Shown here one piece after another: positions 37,348 through 48,558 of a DNA stretch of 64,000 nt. Each line of letters starts with the position of its first letter. The first letter of the stretch is position 1. The notes beneath the pieces were generated by a model. The model had not been told where the DNA came from, did not search any database, and saw only the letters and a program-made list of their open reading frames with translations. Origin of the DNA: Toxorhynchites rutilus septentrionalis (Eukaryota > Arthropoda > Insecta > Diptera > Culicidae); assembly GCF_029784135.1 (NCBI RefSeq), contig NC_073745.1, positions 45,863,521 through 45,927,520 of the forward strand, given 5' to 3'. Made by a program: the position numbers and the translations under genes.

Positions 37348-37604
37348 ATGGGGGCTCAGAAGAAAGGGGGTGTAAGTGACTTGATCGATTTCTCCTCATC
37401 AAATTTTTCTTTAGGTAATAACTGAACTGCAAAAATGTTCCAATTTGTGTTAGGTATATAGAATCCGATAGATGAGGTTCTGACCAATCTTCCACATTGT
37501 CAAATACAACTGGGAATATGTTTGCAGCTAAGTTATGACCAAAAGAGAGAGTCGATGTAGAGGAATCGATGATGTCACTTACACCCCTTTCATTTTGAGC
37601 CCAT
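37348..37604. mobile_element. Palindromic MITE, 257 bp
   Basis: The two ends are long imperfect inverted repeats of about 45 bases: ATGGGGGCTCAGAAGAAAGG at the left and the complement of GATGGGCTCAAAATGAAAGG at the right, both running into GTGTAAGTGAC and ATCGATT blocks. No coding sequence is present. The superfamily is uncertain because no clear target duplication can be fixed. Confidence 0.8.
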
Positions 37605-40600
37605 CAAATAAGAAAAATAAATTCAAAATGAAAATAAAACTTGCTTTTCATTTTATTCGTTAGTTTTTTTATACACATTTTTGCTTAAAATTTTACAGAA
37701 TTGAATGTGGCAACTCTGGTTCGAGGCGCTCATCAAGTGCCATAATACGAATGGCAATGAATAGTTACAGACCTGCGAATTCATATGTCACTGTGACTTA
37801 ACTTATTTTGCTTACGCATTCCACGAGAAGTCTCCACCTCCGCAACTGGATTAGATTCCACATCTAAAGACTGAAGACGAGACTCTTCCAATTATGAAGG
37901 CATAAATATCTCTATTTTTAGTGTTTCTGACAGTGACAGTTTCGCGCCTTGTGCCGACGGCACAGAATTTATTCGCCAGCAGCTGGGCGGCGCTGCTGCT
38001 GCTCACTCCCACGAGCAAATTAGCGATCTCGATGTCCATAAATTACTACCTTCAGCGCGCGCGGTGCGGTAGACCTCGATTAACCCCGGCCGCGCAGTTC
38101 GCGTTCACTGTTGCTGCAGAGGCCGGGATATACAAATTAGCGTGTAAAATCCACCCGGGAAGAGCCCTGTGGAATCATTCTGCCGGTAATCTTGCGCTCC
38201 AAGCTGGAGGAAACTATTCATAACGTTAATTTGGAACTAATTTCCTACTCCGTAACAACATCTCTGAGATGCTCACTCGGCGGCGGCGGCGGTTGGAAAT
38301 CGCGGCTATGCCATTACTTTGTTTGTTTGCTTCGGGTATAAATCCTCTTCTGGGTGCGTTTCAATGGCTCTTGAGAAAGAGAGGCAGCTCATTTTCGTAT
38401 GATTCATCATATTTTTCCCCCGCTGGGAGGCGAAGAATTTCAAACTCTCCCAGCCAGCGCAACAATAGCCACTGTTGGCTTCCATTTCATCGCGCGCTGC
38501 GCACTCAAACTCATAATCTAATTGAAACCGAAATTATACTCAATTACATTCCCACACACCAACCCCAAGGCACATCATCTGCATCTCACGCTTCTCACAA
38601 CGGAATCTCCTCCGGTAGGTATTAATCAAAGATGCCAGAGAAACTGCAGGAAACGAACTCCGCAATTGTTTCTCTGCCCGGCTGCACTTGAAAACTCGCG
38701 CGACCGGCCGCTTCTTCCTTTTCGAATAGTTTGTTTTCCTCCACTTTCAAGTACTCAAAGTCCACAGCAACAACACCTCTCCCAATGTACCCCGAATTCA
38801 CTTCCACCCATCTGTGCTTCCACCGCATGTTTTCTGAGAGGTCCATAAAATAGCAATTCCGAGCCCCGAAACCACAAATTTGAAAGCTCAAAACGGTTCC
38901 GCCTATCAGCCCCGAATGAGACAGGAAGCAACTTGAAAACACACACTCTTTTATGGCGTCCGTAAATTATTTCCGATCTGGTATTTTTTTTTTTTCTGTG
39001 GTTGCACCTAATTCCACGGAAGACGACTTAGCATAAAACACAAACCTTGATAAGAAATTCCGGAAACTTTAGCTCGCTTGCAAACAGCACACTGCACCAA
39101 GACGACGGGTCTGTCGCTAGTTTTCTGTGGTCTTAATCCAATATTTGCACCAAGTTGATAAAATGCAAACTTCCTCTCGCTTTCCACCGCATGCACAACT
39201 ATGCACTTTCGAACGATTGTTTCCACTCTCTTTGATTACTCGACACGCTTTAGGTATTCACTCGGCTGGACATAGCCTTCGATTGCATTATCACTTGTAT
39301 TTTTTCCTTCCTCAGAAGCACCAATAAAATCACCAAATCTTCACCATTTTTCGCTTATCAGCTCGATTAGTAGAACCTCACTTATCGTGTAATCCGCGTA
39401 CGATTAAGTCACACCTGGACATTGCAGCACAATCCATCAATCATCGCACAACGGCGACATAACCGACGCAGTTACGCACTGTCTCAATTCCGCCAGTTCT
39501 TCAGCGGCGATCTCTCATTGACACTCGAGAAATCATCACACATTGCTCCCAGCTCTCATTCACAATCCTGCTTCACTTCTTTCGTGGACCCGTAACTGCC
39601 GGAGAGCGAGGCGCAGCGCAACATAAACAACACCACCAACAACATCAACAGCAACAACGAAACGTTCAACTTTCAAACAGCGCGCATCGAAAAAACCGAC
39701 TTAACTCTAGCAATGTCACGACGAAACTAAAACTCATTTGCCGAACGAATGGGGGAGACAGAACAGCAGAAAAAAAACCCTCGAGTCTCCTTGTATTATT
39801 GTTGGTGTATAACGTTCGTTCGGTCGTCTATTATCCCGTCGCGATATACACAGCACCACTCCAAACGCACCACCAGCCCTCGGACACGCGATAAACAAAA
39901 CGACTCCCTAGCGCACACACAAACACCCAAAACATACACCCTGACAATCCCTCCTCACCCTCGTCAAACAGCAACAGCAGCATCAAACGCAATTATGCAT
40001 GTTTTTCTGCACTCCATGCGACGATGAACATTGGGATTGCAGCCGCACACACAACACACTCACACGATTAAAAATTAATTGAATTCGTTCTGGCTCGATA
40101 CCTCCCGAAGGGAGCCGAATCGAGCCGAGTGGCTTCTCCCACCACTGGCGTGCAGCCAGTGGAGGGGGTAACCAGGCCAGACCAGTCCTAAGCGGCGCAA
40201 GCTAAGCAGCTTGAACAGTTCATCCCCACTCCAAACCCAACAAAAAACCGAACCGAGCCGAATGGAGCCGAAACGGCTCCGCCGCGTTGGTATTGGTTCC
40301 ATCTGGTGACCAGTTACAAAGCACTGCACGCATAGCTGACCGTGCGTAACAGTCTCACTTTGTTCGGCTGTTTTATGTTTGCGTTTATGCTTTCGTCAGC
40401 CATTCTTTTTCTATGCTCGACTGTTTTCATTGTGTGTGTGTGTGCGCGATCGTGCACACACATTTCAGCTGTTTTCGCTTTGTGTTCATCTTCTTATCCG
40501 ACGAGAGGGTAATCACTTGTGCCTGGTGGTGGCTTTGAGCGAGTGAGATTTTGACAGTTTCTCAAGCTTTTTAACATAACATTTACACAGGTCGTGGCGA

Positions 40601-41194
40601 ATTCGTCGTTGATCTCTTTCGCTTCCTCGCTGATGATTCGACGGTTTCTTGTTTTGTTTTTTTTTTTTCAGAGCCGAAATGATGTTGAAGTTTACGGAGG
40701 AAGTAGGATGAAGGAGAAAAAGTGTTTTTACACATGATTGTAATGTTGAGTGCTTTTAATGCTGTTTGTGTTGCATTTTGAGCGTGATAATGGAGTTTTG
40801 CGACTTGCGAAGAGTCACTTTCTTGCATTTCACCTTAACAAGTAAACTCAACTACTCAAATGTCCCCCAGAAACGAAAGACGTTCTACATTGTTTATTCT
40901 TCTGATCTACAGATAATTTTTCCAAAAAAAATCTTAAAAAGCTTTCGCACCACATGGTTCTACCCTAAGAACACGGAAAATGAGCTCTAATTGAACCCAT
41001 TACATCGGATTAATGGATTAGTATAACAAAAAAATATGCACTGCTTTATGGGCGGTTCCACACAATTCAACGTGGACATTAACCCTTTTCCGTACAACAT
41101 CGAGTCACACTTTTCGTGTACATAACATAGCATAACATAGGGCGCTAGAACTCTCAGCAGAGTAGTGAAATCATTTGATGTGTGACGTATTAAA
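37605..41194. other. GC-richer unique DNA without recognisable genes
   Basis: The block contains several 60-118-codon frames on both strands but no domain, signal peptide or convincing splice context. CA-rich and CAACA-rich segments (39640-40060) resemble insect 5' UTR or promoter-proximal DNA, and this may hold an upstream exon or enhancer of a neighbouring gene. This is inference only. A cluster of GAGCCG motifs lies at 40090-40290. Confidence 0.4.
40090..40290. repeat. Cluster of GAGCCG/CGGCTC motifs
   Basis: The motif GAGCCGAAT occurs at about 40115 and 40256, with GAGCCGAG, GGAGCCGAAA and the inverted GGCTCG/GGCTCC nearby. The density within 200 bases is clearly above its surroundings. 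It may be a protein-binding cluster or a degenerate element. Confidence 0.35.
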
Positions 41195-43503
41195 TTTTGA
41201 TTTCAAAAAGGCAGACTACGAGCAAATTAATTGTAAGCTTAATGATATAAATTGGTCATTTCTACTTAAAGATGAAAGGAACATACACAAAGCTGTTGAA
41301 ATTTTTGATGATAATCTGTATAGAATCATAAGCGAACATGTTCTTAATTGTTAAAAAACTTAATACAAATTCAAAAACACCAGTATGGTTCACCCGTGAT
41401 ATTAAAAATCTCAAAAACAAAAAACAAAAAGCTCATAATAGATACAAAGCCAGCAAAACTTTGGATAATTTAATCATATACAAAGATATTTGTAAAAACC
41501 TTGATGCGAAAATATCACTAGAATATGAAAGGTATATTACAAGGATAGAAAATAATATTAAATCCGATCCTAAGAATTTTTTTAATTTTGCCAGCGATAA
41601 GATGAAATCTAATAATTTCCCATCAAGTATGAAATTTGGAGAATACGTTGGATCAAATGATAGTGATATTAGTAATCAATTCGCCCGTTTTTTCCAAGGT
41701 AACTACACAACAAATAACGTGGTTCGAGATTACGATTATTTTTCGTTTTTTACCCGAGTGTGCAAACTCGGTCTCAATTGATAATATTACCGCTAATGAG
41801 CTTCTTATCGCGCTGGAGGGCCTAGATTCATCTAAAGGTCTCGGGCCGGATGGTATCCCTCCAATGTTGTTGAAAAAGTTGGCATCGGCTTTCGTTCATC
41901 CTTTGTCCTTGCTTTTCAATTTATCGCTAAAATTGGCAATATTTCCTTCTGTCTGGAAAAAAATCATTCCTACTACCCATATTCAAATCGGGTAACCGTC
42001 CTGACATAAATAACTATCGTGGCATCGCCATATTATCTTGTATTCCCAAATTATTTGAATCTATTGTCAATACTAAAATGTTCAATCAGTCAAAACATTA
42101 TATTTTATCGAATCAACATGGTTTTTAGAAAGGAAGATCCACTGCCACAAATCTGTTAGAATTTGTATCCTACTCTCTTGCGGTAATGGATAGAGGCAAG
42201 GTTGTCGAGACTCTTTATACAGACTTCAGCAAGGCTTTCGACAGAGTAGATATTCCAATGCTTATTTTCAAGCTCCAACGTATGGGAGTAACTGGAACTT
42301 TATTGAAGTGGGTAGAATCTTACCTCACCAATAGAACACAGTTTGTTCGCTTTAGAGGAAAAATCTCTAATCCAATGAATGTCACATCCGGAGTTCCACA
42401 AGGTTCTCCCTTAGGCCCTTTACTTTTCATCCTATTCGTAAATGATGTGTCACTAGTATTAACTAACCTCAACATTCTAATATATGCTGATGATATGAAA
42501 TTGTACATGGAAGTAACCAAATGTAGTAACCTTGTGATTTTCCAACAAGAAGTAGATGTTTTCTTCGAATGGTGCGTGAAAAGTCTTTTAGATATTAATG
42601 TGAAAAAATGTAATATTATATCGTATACTCGAAAACATGAAACTAATGACTTCATATGTACTCTAGGATTTGAAACTGTAGAGAGATGCGTCAAAATTAG
42701 AGATTTAGGTATAATTCTTGATTCGAAACTCACTTTTGGCGAACATTACAATACAATGATCAATAAAGCAAATAGTATGCTCGGTTTCATAAAACGATTT
42801 AGTTACAATTTCAGTGATTCATACAATAAAAACATTGTATATAAGTTTTGTAAGATCTATTTTAGAATATTGCAGTGTTGTATGGGCACCCTATCAAGAA
42901 ATGCACTCCAATCGAATAGAATCAGTACAAAAACAATTTTTATTATTTGCCCTGAGAAAGCTAGGCTGGACAACATCGCCCCTTCCCCCATATGAAGCTC
43001 TTTGTATGTTAATAAATATTGAAACACTTGAGAAACGCAGAGAAAATGCCACAATTTCATGTTCAATTGACTTAGTTTCACACAGGATTAGCTCTGAAAC
43101 CTTACTTGAAAATCTAAATTTTTATGCACCAACACGAGCCTTGCGAGTACGGAATTTGTTCAAACCAACTTCATTTCGAACTTTATATGCTACGAATGGT
43201 CCACTTAATACAATGATGAGAACGTACAATAAGTACAGTAATGCGATTGATGTGACAATAACGAAGAAATTATTGAAAAAGTCATTGACTGAAAGATCAT
43301 TGTATTCGTGAATTACAGTTTTGTCATATATGTTTGCTGCGTTGCAGTTCGTAATTTATTATTAATACTAAAGACATGATACCTCTTATAATTGATTTTC
43401 ATAAATATAGCTATAAATTATTCATTAAGTATATTGTAATTGTAATGTAATGTATGTAATTTGTTGTCTACTATAGTTTGACGAAATAAAGAAATAAATA
43501 ATA
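41195..43503 (+). pseudogene. jockey-like non-LTR retrotransposon pol, 5'-truncated and frameshifted
   Basis: Reading begins inside the linker between endonuclease and RT (DYEQINCKLNDINWSFLLKD at about 41214), then PVWFTRDIKNLKNKK (41386), a GLDSSKGLGPDGIPP block (41819), the catalytic YTDFSKAFDRV (42216), SGVPQGSPLGP (42387), YADD (42484) and the C-terminal LPPYEALCML-type region (42985). The polymerase passes through at least three frames (41338-41781, 41636-41995, 42186-42995, 42814-43311) and has a stop at about 42127. The 3' UTR ends in ACGAAATAAAGAAATAAATA (about 43500). It is a dead copy of a family annotated in many insects as mobile element jockey. Clade within jockey/CR1 is not settled. 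Confidence 0.85.
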
Positions 43504-45006
43504 AGGGAAGGGGTTAATCCATTCTCGAAATTTTGATTTGTAACCTCCCTATACCCGCGCGCGAGATCACAACACGTATGCTAGTATGGCGGTCACTTTT
43601 TTCAATACTCAAATGTATACTCGCGCACGGTGTCACAGACCAAAATTTGAACTTGTCTGTTATATTGCTATTGTGTGTTATTGAAATTTATTTTTAGAAG
43701 AACATTACCTATATAATTGAATGAAAAAACTCCAGAATTTTTTTTTTCAATTTCATTTTGTTGTAATAGTCATCTAATTCAGCTTCCTCAATACATTGTA
43801 ATATCGTGTTAATCTACCGGATCATGATTTTGTCATGGCTGCTAAACATAAGCTTTTTCGTTTACTATTGCAGGATGTAAAATGAAGCAATTGAATACAG
43901 TGGTCCAATGTACGTTACAGTTCCTTCAATAAGGCACTATACTTCAAACGAATTTTCTTGTGCACCCAAAAATAATTTTTAACACATGCTTTGGCATCTC
44001 GATTTATTACAACCAATGAGCCTATAGGCTCATTTGTTATTTTTAAATAACAGAAAAAGCGCTACTCCCCAATACTTGTATGTCATTTGTATAATATATA
44101 TGCTTTTTCAATATAAGATCGAAACTGGAGACACATTGCAAATAAGCTTTTCGTATAGTTTGCCAAATACTCGGCCCAGGCCGAGATGGATATAGATCTC
44201 CTTTAAACTCTCTTTTTTACTCTTAAAAAACACGTTCCAACTTCATTTTAATATGAGTTGTAATATTATCACGCGTTTATGCAACAGCACCAGTAGCTAT
44301 GTGGATAGCGTGGTCGTATTAATCAACCTTGTATTCTATCTGGACTGGCCTATGGACTTTTTGTTTGGTACTATCCCAAAAGAAATGGAAAAAAGAAGAA
44401 AGAAAGAGATGTCTGCTACCATACATACAAACATTTTGAAGCTTTTGAGACAGACGATTTTATTTGCTTATTGGCGATCTAACGCAAAACGTAAACGATC
44501 GGTGAGACATCTGGATTTTGTTTTTGAACTAAGAAAATGATGCTAATGTAACCTAAAACTCAAAAACAAATCAAGTATATTTTACTTCCGAGCTTTCCAA
44601 GGTAGTTCTCACATGCAGGAACCATGCATTTTTCAACTTGTTTTTGATTGTGCTCTCGAATTTCTTTTTTTTTTTATTCAACCATTGTCAATATTTATAC
44701 AGTTTACTCAAATGAAAAAGGTAAACAAATAACATGTTATATATGAAATTGCGCAGAATGAAATTTCTTACAAACGCATCGCAATCAAATAATCGTTTAT
44801 GATTATAATGTTGTAATTTATAAAAAGAACTACAAACCTTCCATAAGCTCACATTGCTAAATTCAAAACCATCATCACTTTCACCGCAGCGCCGGCTAGG
44901 TGTAGATTTGTACGTTAGATTGCCAATTTGACGCTTCATGACGCGAAAACGCATTGTTTCTGCTGAATATGAAATGTTTCCTGGCAACGCTAGTGTGGGT
45001 GTATAT
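43504..45006. other. No confirmed gene
   Basis: The interval is AT-rich. A minus-strand frame around 44834-44953 (MRFRVMKRQIGNL start, ending at AAG/GTTTGT) could be a small exon but has no recognisable family. A 95-codon plus frame at 44253-44540 is also unrecognised. Confidence 0.35.
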
Positions 45007-45195
45007 TAGGATTGGGCGATCTGGGAACGATTTTTCGAAGATCGATCTTTTTCATTCCGATCTCCGTTTTTTTCGATCGATTATTTTGACTTGAAAAAAT
45101 TGAGAGAATATCGATTCTTTCGATTTTCGATTTTTTCGATCTAAGAAAAAAATTTTTTTAGATCTGTTTTTCAGTATACAATTTTTTTAAACATA

Positions 45196-45364
45196 ATGTC
45201 AACACTTGAATCCGATACCGATACAGAACTAGCGGCAGCAACCGGTGGGGATTTACTCTCACCAGTGACTCATAGGAACATTGAGCTAGATGTTGAAATC
45301 AATTCCAGGCGAAAGATTATTCTCAAGAACCGACGCCAAAATCAAGAATCGGCTTCGTCTACAT
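45196..45364 (+). pseudogene. Start of a protein of the outer hAT element
   Basis: An ATG frame of 56 codons (MSTLESDTDTELAAATGG start, then a basic SRRKIILKNRRQNQESAS stretch) begins about 190 bases inside the left end of the outer hAT. It is cut at 45364 by the left end of the inner hAT. It has no domain I recognise. Its position suggests the N-terminus of the transposase. Confidence 0.4.
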
Positions 45365-45624
45365 CAGGGGCTCTCAAACTGTTTTGGGCAAGAGACCCCT
45401 TTTCCAGAATTAAGTCATATCTTAGACCTCAATTTTTTTTTGAAAAAAATCTCTTTAGTTTTCTTCTTACTAAATAATTATCAATTTGAAACCACAACTT
45501 AATACAAACTATAAAAACATAGAAGTAATCGAGTAAAGATTTCGTCATTTTTCTCATATGGCTGAGCAAATAATCGAGTGTCCAAAGAATTGCTTCGAAG
45601 GTTTTTAATAGCACTCATAACATA

Positions 45625-46922
45625 CAGGGTTTTCCAACTTAAAATTCCGAAAGTAAATTGAAATGAAACACACTTAGAATTCGAATTTCGATGAAACTTT
45701 TATTTCAAATTAAAGTTTGGTTTATGCCATTATGTTTGAAATACAACATCATTCAAATGTCCACCTAGGGCTTCCTCGCACACCTTGATCTGGAACAGGT
45801 AATTTTCGATGACGGCACATATGGGGCGGTATCTCGGTCATAACTTCACGAATATTGTCTTTAAAATGTACAAGAGTTTGCGGAGAGCTGGCATAGACAC
45901 GGTCTTTCGCATAACCCCACAAAAAAAAGTCTAGCGGGTTCAAATCGCATGATCTGAACGGCCAATTGGCATCACCAAAACGCGAAATTATGCGTCCCTC
46001 AAATTTCGTTCGCAATATGGCCATGTTCGGTCGTGTTGTGTGGCACGTGGCGCCGTCCTGCTGAAACCACATGTCATCCGTATCCATATCTTCAATTTGT
46101 GGCAAAAAAAATCGGTTAACATGCGGCCATTGCGCTCACCATTTACAGTTACCGTCTCGCCGTCCTCATTTTCAAAGAAATACGGCCCGATGACTCCACC
46201 AGACCATAATGCGCACCAAACAGTGACTTTTGGCGGATGCAATGGCCTCTCAACAATCACGTGTGGATTTTCTGAGCCCCATATATGGAAATTTTGGGTG
46301 TTCACATAGCTAAAGAGCTCGAAATGTGCCTCATCGCTGAAGAAAATTTGATGCGAAAATTCAACATTTTGCTGCTGTTGTTCGTTCACCCAATCGACGA
46401 ATGCCCGACGCATTCCATGGTCACCACGCTCTAATTTTTGTACCAGTTGGACTTTATATGGATGTAAGTGCAAGTCCAAATGCAAAATTCGCCACAATGA
46501 TGTGTTTGACAAGCCCAATTGCTGAGCACGCCGTGGAATCGAAACATTCGGGTCATCCTCCACACTGGCAGCAACAGCAGCAATATTTTCGGCCGAACGC
46601 ACATTACGATGATGCACAGGTTTCACAATATCCGCTACGGATCCAGTTTGTTCGAATTTACACATTACATTAGCGATTGTGTGCTCTGTAGGCCGTCCAT
46701 GACGACCAAAACCCATCCGTAATGCTCGAAAAACATTTACCGGTTTTTCATCATTTTTATAGTATAATTTAACAAAATTAACACGTTGTGCGATGCTAAA
46801 ACGATCCATATTGTAAAATGGCAGACATTCAACTAACGATATGACGCTTTGGTTGACAGCTATGTCAAACGGTTGTCAGCGCAGGGCTGTATACTTTCGG
46901 AAGCCCGAAATGGAAAACCCTG
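45625..46922 (-). mobile_element. Complete-length DD41D IS630/Tc1-mariner element
   Basis: Inverted ends CAGGGTTTTCCAACTTAAAA (left) and CAGGGTTTTCCATTTCGGGC (right, complement) bound a 1.3-kb element, followed on both sides by a CCGAAAGTA block. A TA precedes the left end (45623-45624). It is inserted in the middle of the inner hAT transposase, since coding sequence for one protein continues on either side. It carries one transposase gene on the minus strand. Confidence 0.88.
45730..46809 (-). pseudogene. DD41D mariner-related transposase (DUF4817 + DDE), two frameshifts
   Basis: The protein starts MDRFSIAQRVNFVKLYY, a DUF4817-type helix-turn-helix region, followed by TGSVADIVKPVHHRN and IPRRAQQLGLSNTSLWRIL as a second DNA-binding helix set. 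The catalytic motifs are FFSDEAHFEL (first Asp), MWFQQDGATCHT (second Asp) and RSCDLNPLDFFLWGY. The second and third Asp (in NPLD) are separated by 41 residues, so the triad is DD41D. Frame is lost by a one-base change in a run of eight T (minus strand, about 46110) and again near 45800, with the natural end at TAA 45730-45732. About 358 codons in all. The lesions are few, so it is a fairly young copy; the homopolymer slip could even be a sequencing error. Confidence 0.88.
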
Positions 46923-47710
46923 TGTAATAAAGAGTGATGCGATCTAGGGCTCAGATTTTTTGCTACTAAATGCTGTCTGTGAATCACGCAGTGAATGGCC
47001 AGTATCTTACGCATTTGAAACTTTGAGTAAGCTGCAAAACCACGATGACGACCAACCATTGATGGTGCACCATCAGTCTCAATGCTCTTCCATGGAATAG
47101 TTTTTTCGGTAAAAAAAACCGATCGATTCTTCTCTGGTATCAGTCTTCATATATGTATCAAAAATCATTTCTTGGCACATATTTTCATCTTTAATATATA
47201 GAACATACCCTAACAACAGAGCTTCATTGCTGGATAATGTAGACTCGTACAGCTGAAAATCTGTTGGTCTATAATAAATTGAATAACATTTTCCCCTCTT
47301 CGCGACCCATCCCAAGTTTCCTGATATAATTTTAAATTTTTTTTTAGTTACGCCATGCACATAGATGACCAAGTATTTTGGAAATTCTTTTTCAATCATT
47401 TTATACTAGTGCACTTCATTTAGCTATGTAAATACCTTGTAATCTCTTGAATTAAATTAGAAGCTGAGAACATTATCATTCAAGCTCCAACGCATATGAA
47501 CTTGCAACCTAAGGGCAAGCTTGTTATACAGTAAAATATTAGCAGCATGTTTGGACATGAATTTGATGATGACTTCCTTCGTGTTAAATCGTGTATATGT
47601 TTAAAATACAGAGAAATGTTAAACACCCTTGAAGGATTCGTACGCTCAAACGCATTATCTTGCACGAACCTTGTTTTCGCACGAACCAGCGAAACGAAAA
47701 GTATGGTTTT

Positions 47711-48281
47711 GGGTGCCAATGAAAATAATTATCTTGATTTTTCATTCGGAACTTGCTACAAAATGTTGGTTAGCACGGTAATATACCCTATGCAAAATAT
47801 TAGCTCATTCGAACTTCATTTACTGGAGTCGCAGACGTTAAAATTTGAGTTTTTCGAAAACCAAAAAATCACCGGGAATCGTTTTTTTTTAAATTGATGC
47901 CAACTGTCTTAAAATTGCATGACACGTCGAGATTTACAGCAATCTAAAAAAAAAATATTTTTTTTTGTCAAAAATCGATTTTTCAGGCGAAAAAGCAACC
48001 AAGTGCAAAAAAAAACTTTTTTTTTGATAAAAAAAATTCGAGATAACTGTTAATCTCGACAAGTAAAGCAATTTCAAGACATTTGGCTTAAAATTTTTTT
48101 TTGAAAAACTCGATTTTCGCTGATTTTTCGTTTTTCAGAAAAACACGAACTTGACCGCTTTGCGCCACTCTCCCTTACGTCCGATTGAGCTGATATTTTG
48201 TATAGGGTGTTTTTTCGAGGTGGTGAACATTTTTATAGGGTAACTTTTTGAAATTCCAGATGACCATTTTCATTGGCACCC
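47711..48281. mobile_element. TIR MITE (AGGGTGCCAATG family), largest copy
   Basis: The left end GGGTGCCAATGAAAAT and the right end ATTTTCATTGGCACCC are inverted repeats, with TA following the right end. Each arm also carries the inverted internal block containing AATATTAGCTCATTCG (left) and CGATTGAGCTGATATTTT (right). No coding sequence is seen. It lies inside the outer hAT and beside the inner hAT. Confidence 0.8.
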
Positions 48282-48558
48282 TAATGGGCAGTTATCAGTT
48301 GTTGAGTTTACAGTAATGTTTTCGTAACGCTTAATAAAACGACTCCATGACGTCACAAAAAACACGACACTCCTATAGAATAAGCAAATAATTTGGATAA
48401 TTTTTTTTATTTTTCAAAGATCGATTCGACCAAAATCGATTCGGCAAAGATTGATTCTTTGGTACCGATTTATTCATTGGATCGATCCCTACGCCGTTTG
48501 GAGAACCGATTTGACAAGATCGATCTTTTTATAAAGATTGCCCAATCCTAGTGTACAT

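Larger units (their letters stand above)
45365..47399 (-). pseudogene. Inner hAT (ZBED5/Buster-like) transposase, interrupted by a mariner
   Basis: The 3' end of this minus-strand element is CAGGGGCTCTCAAACTGTTT at 45365, preceded by GTCTACAT, which fits the nnnTAnnn target preference of Buster-type hATs. Coding blocks on the minus strand are FQLYESTLSSNEALLLGYVL (about 47240), then a TDTREESI segment, then ETDGAPSMVGRHRGFAAYSK (about 47055) and AIHCVIHRQHLVAKNLS. These are the core catalytic-region motifs of ZBED5/SCAND3-like hAT transposases. The frame stops where the mariner enters (46922), and resumes beyond it at 45624 with NLRSNSLDTRLFAQPYEKND. The C-terminal half and the 5' end are deleted or displaced. 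Confidence 0.8.
45007..48550. mobile_element. hAT transposon (outer element of a nest)
   Basis: The ends are terminal inverted repeats TAGGATTGGGCGATCT (left) and AGATTGCCCAATCCTA-type (right, 48535-48550), followed inward by repeated GATCGATC/TTTTTCGAT motifs. They are flanked by an 8-bp target duplication, GTGTATAT (44999-45006) and GTGTACAT (48551-48558), with one mismatch. Eight-base duplications and a TAGG(N)TGGGC end fit hAT. Its own coding part survives only as a short open frame at 45196-45364. The rest is occupied by later insertions: a second hAT, a DD41D mariner and a MITE. Confidence 0.85.

Noticed and set aside
38269..38942. 118-, 108- and 106-codon frames
   Set aside because: Overlapping on both strands in GC-richer DNA; composition without domain or splice evidence.
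46040..46722. Plus-strand frames inside the DD41D mariner
   Set aside because: They are antisense shadows of the transposase.
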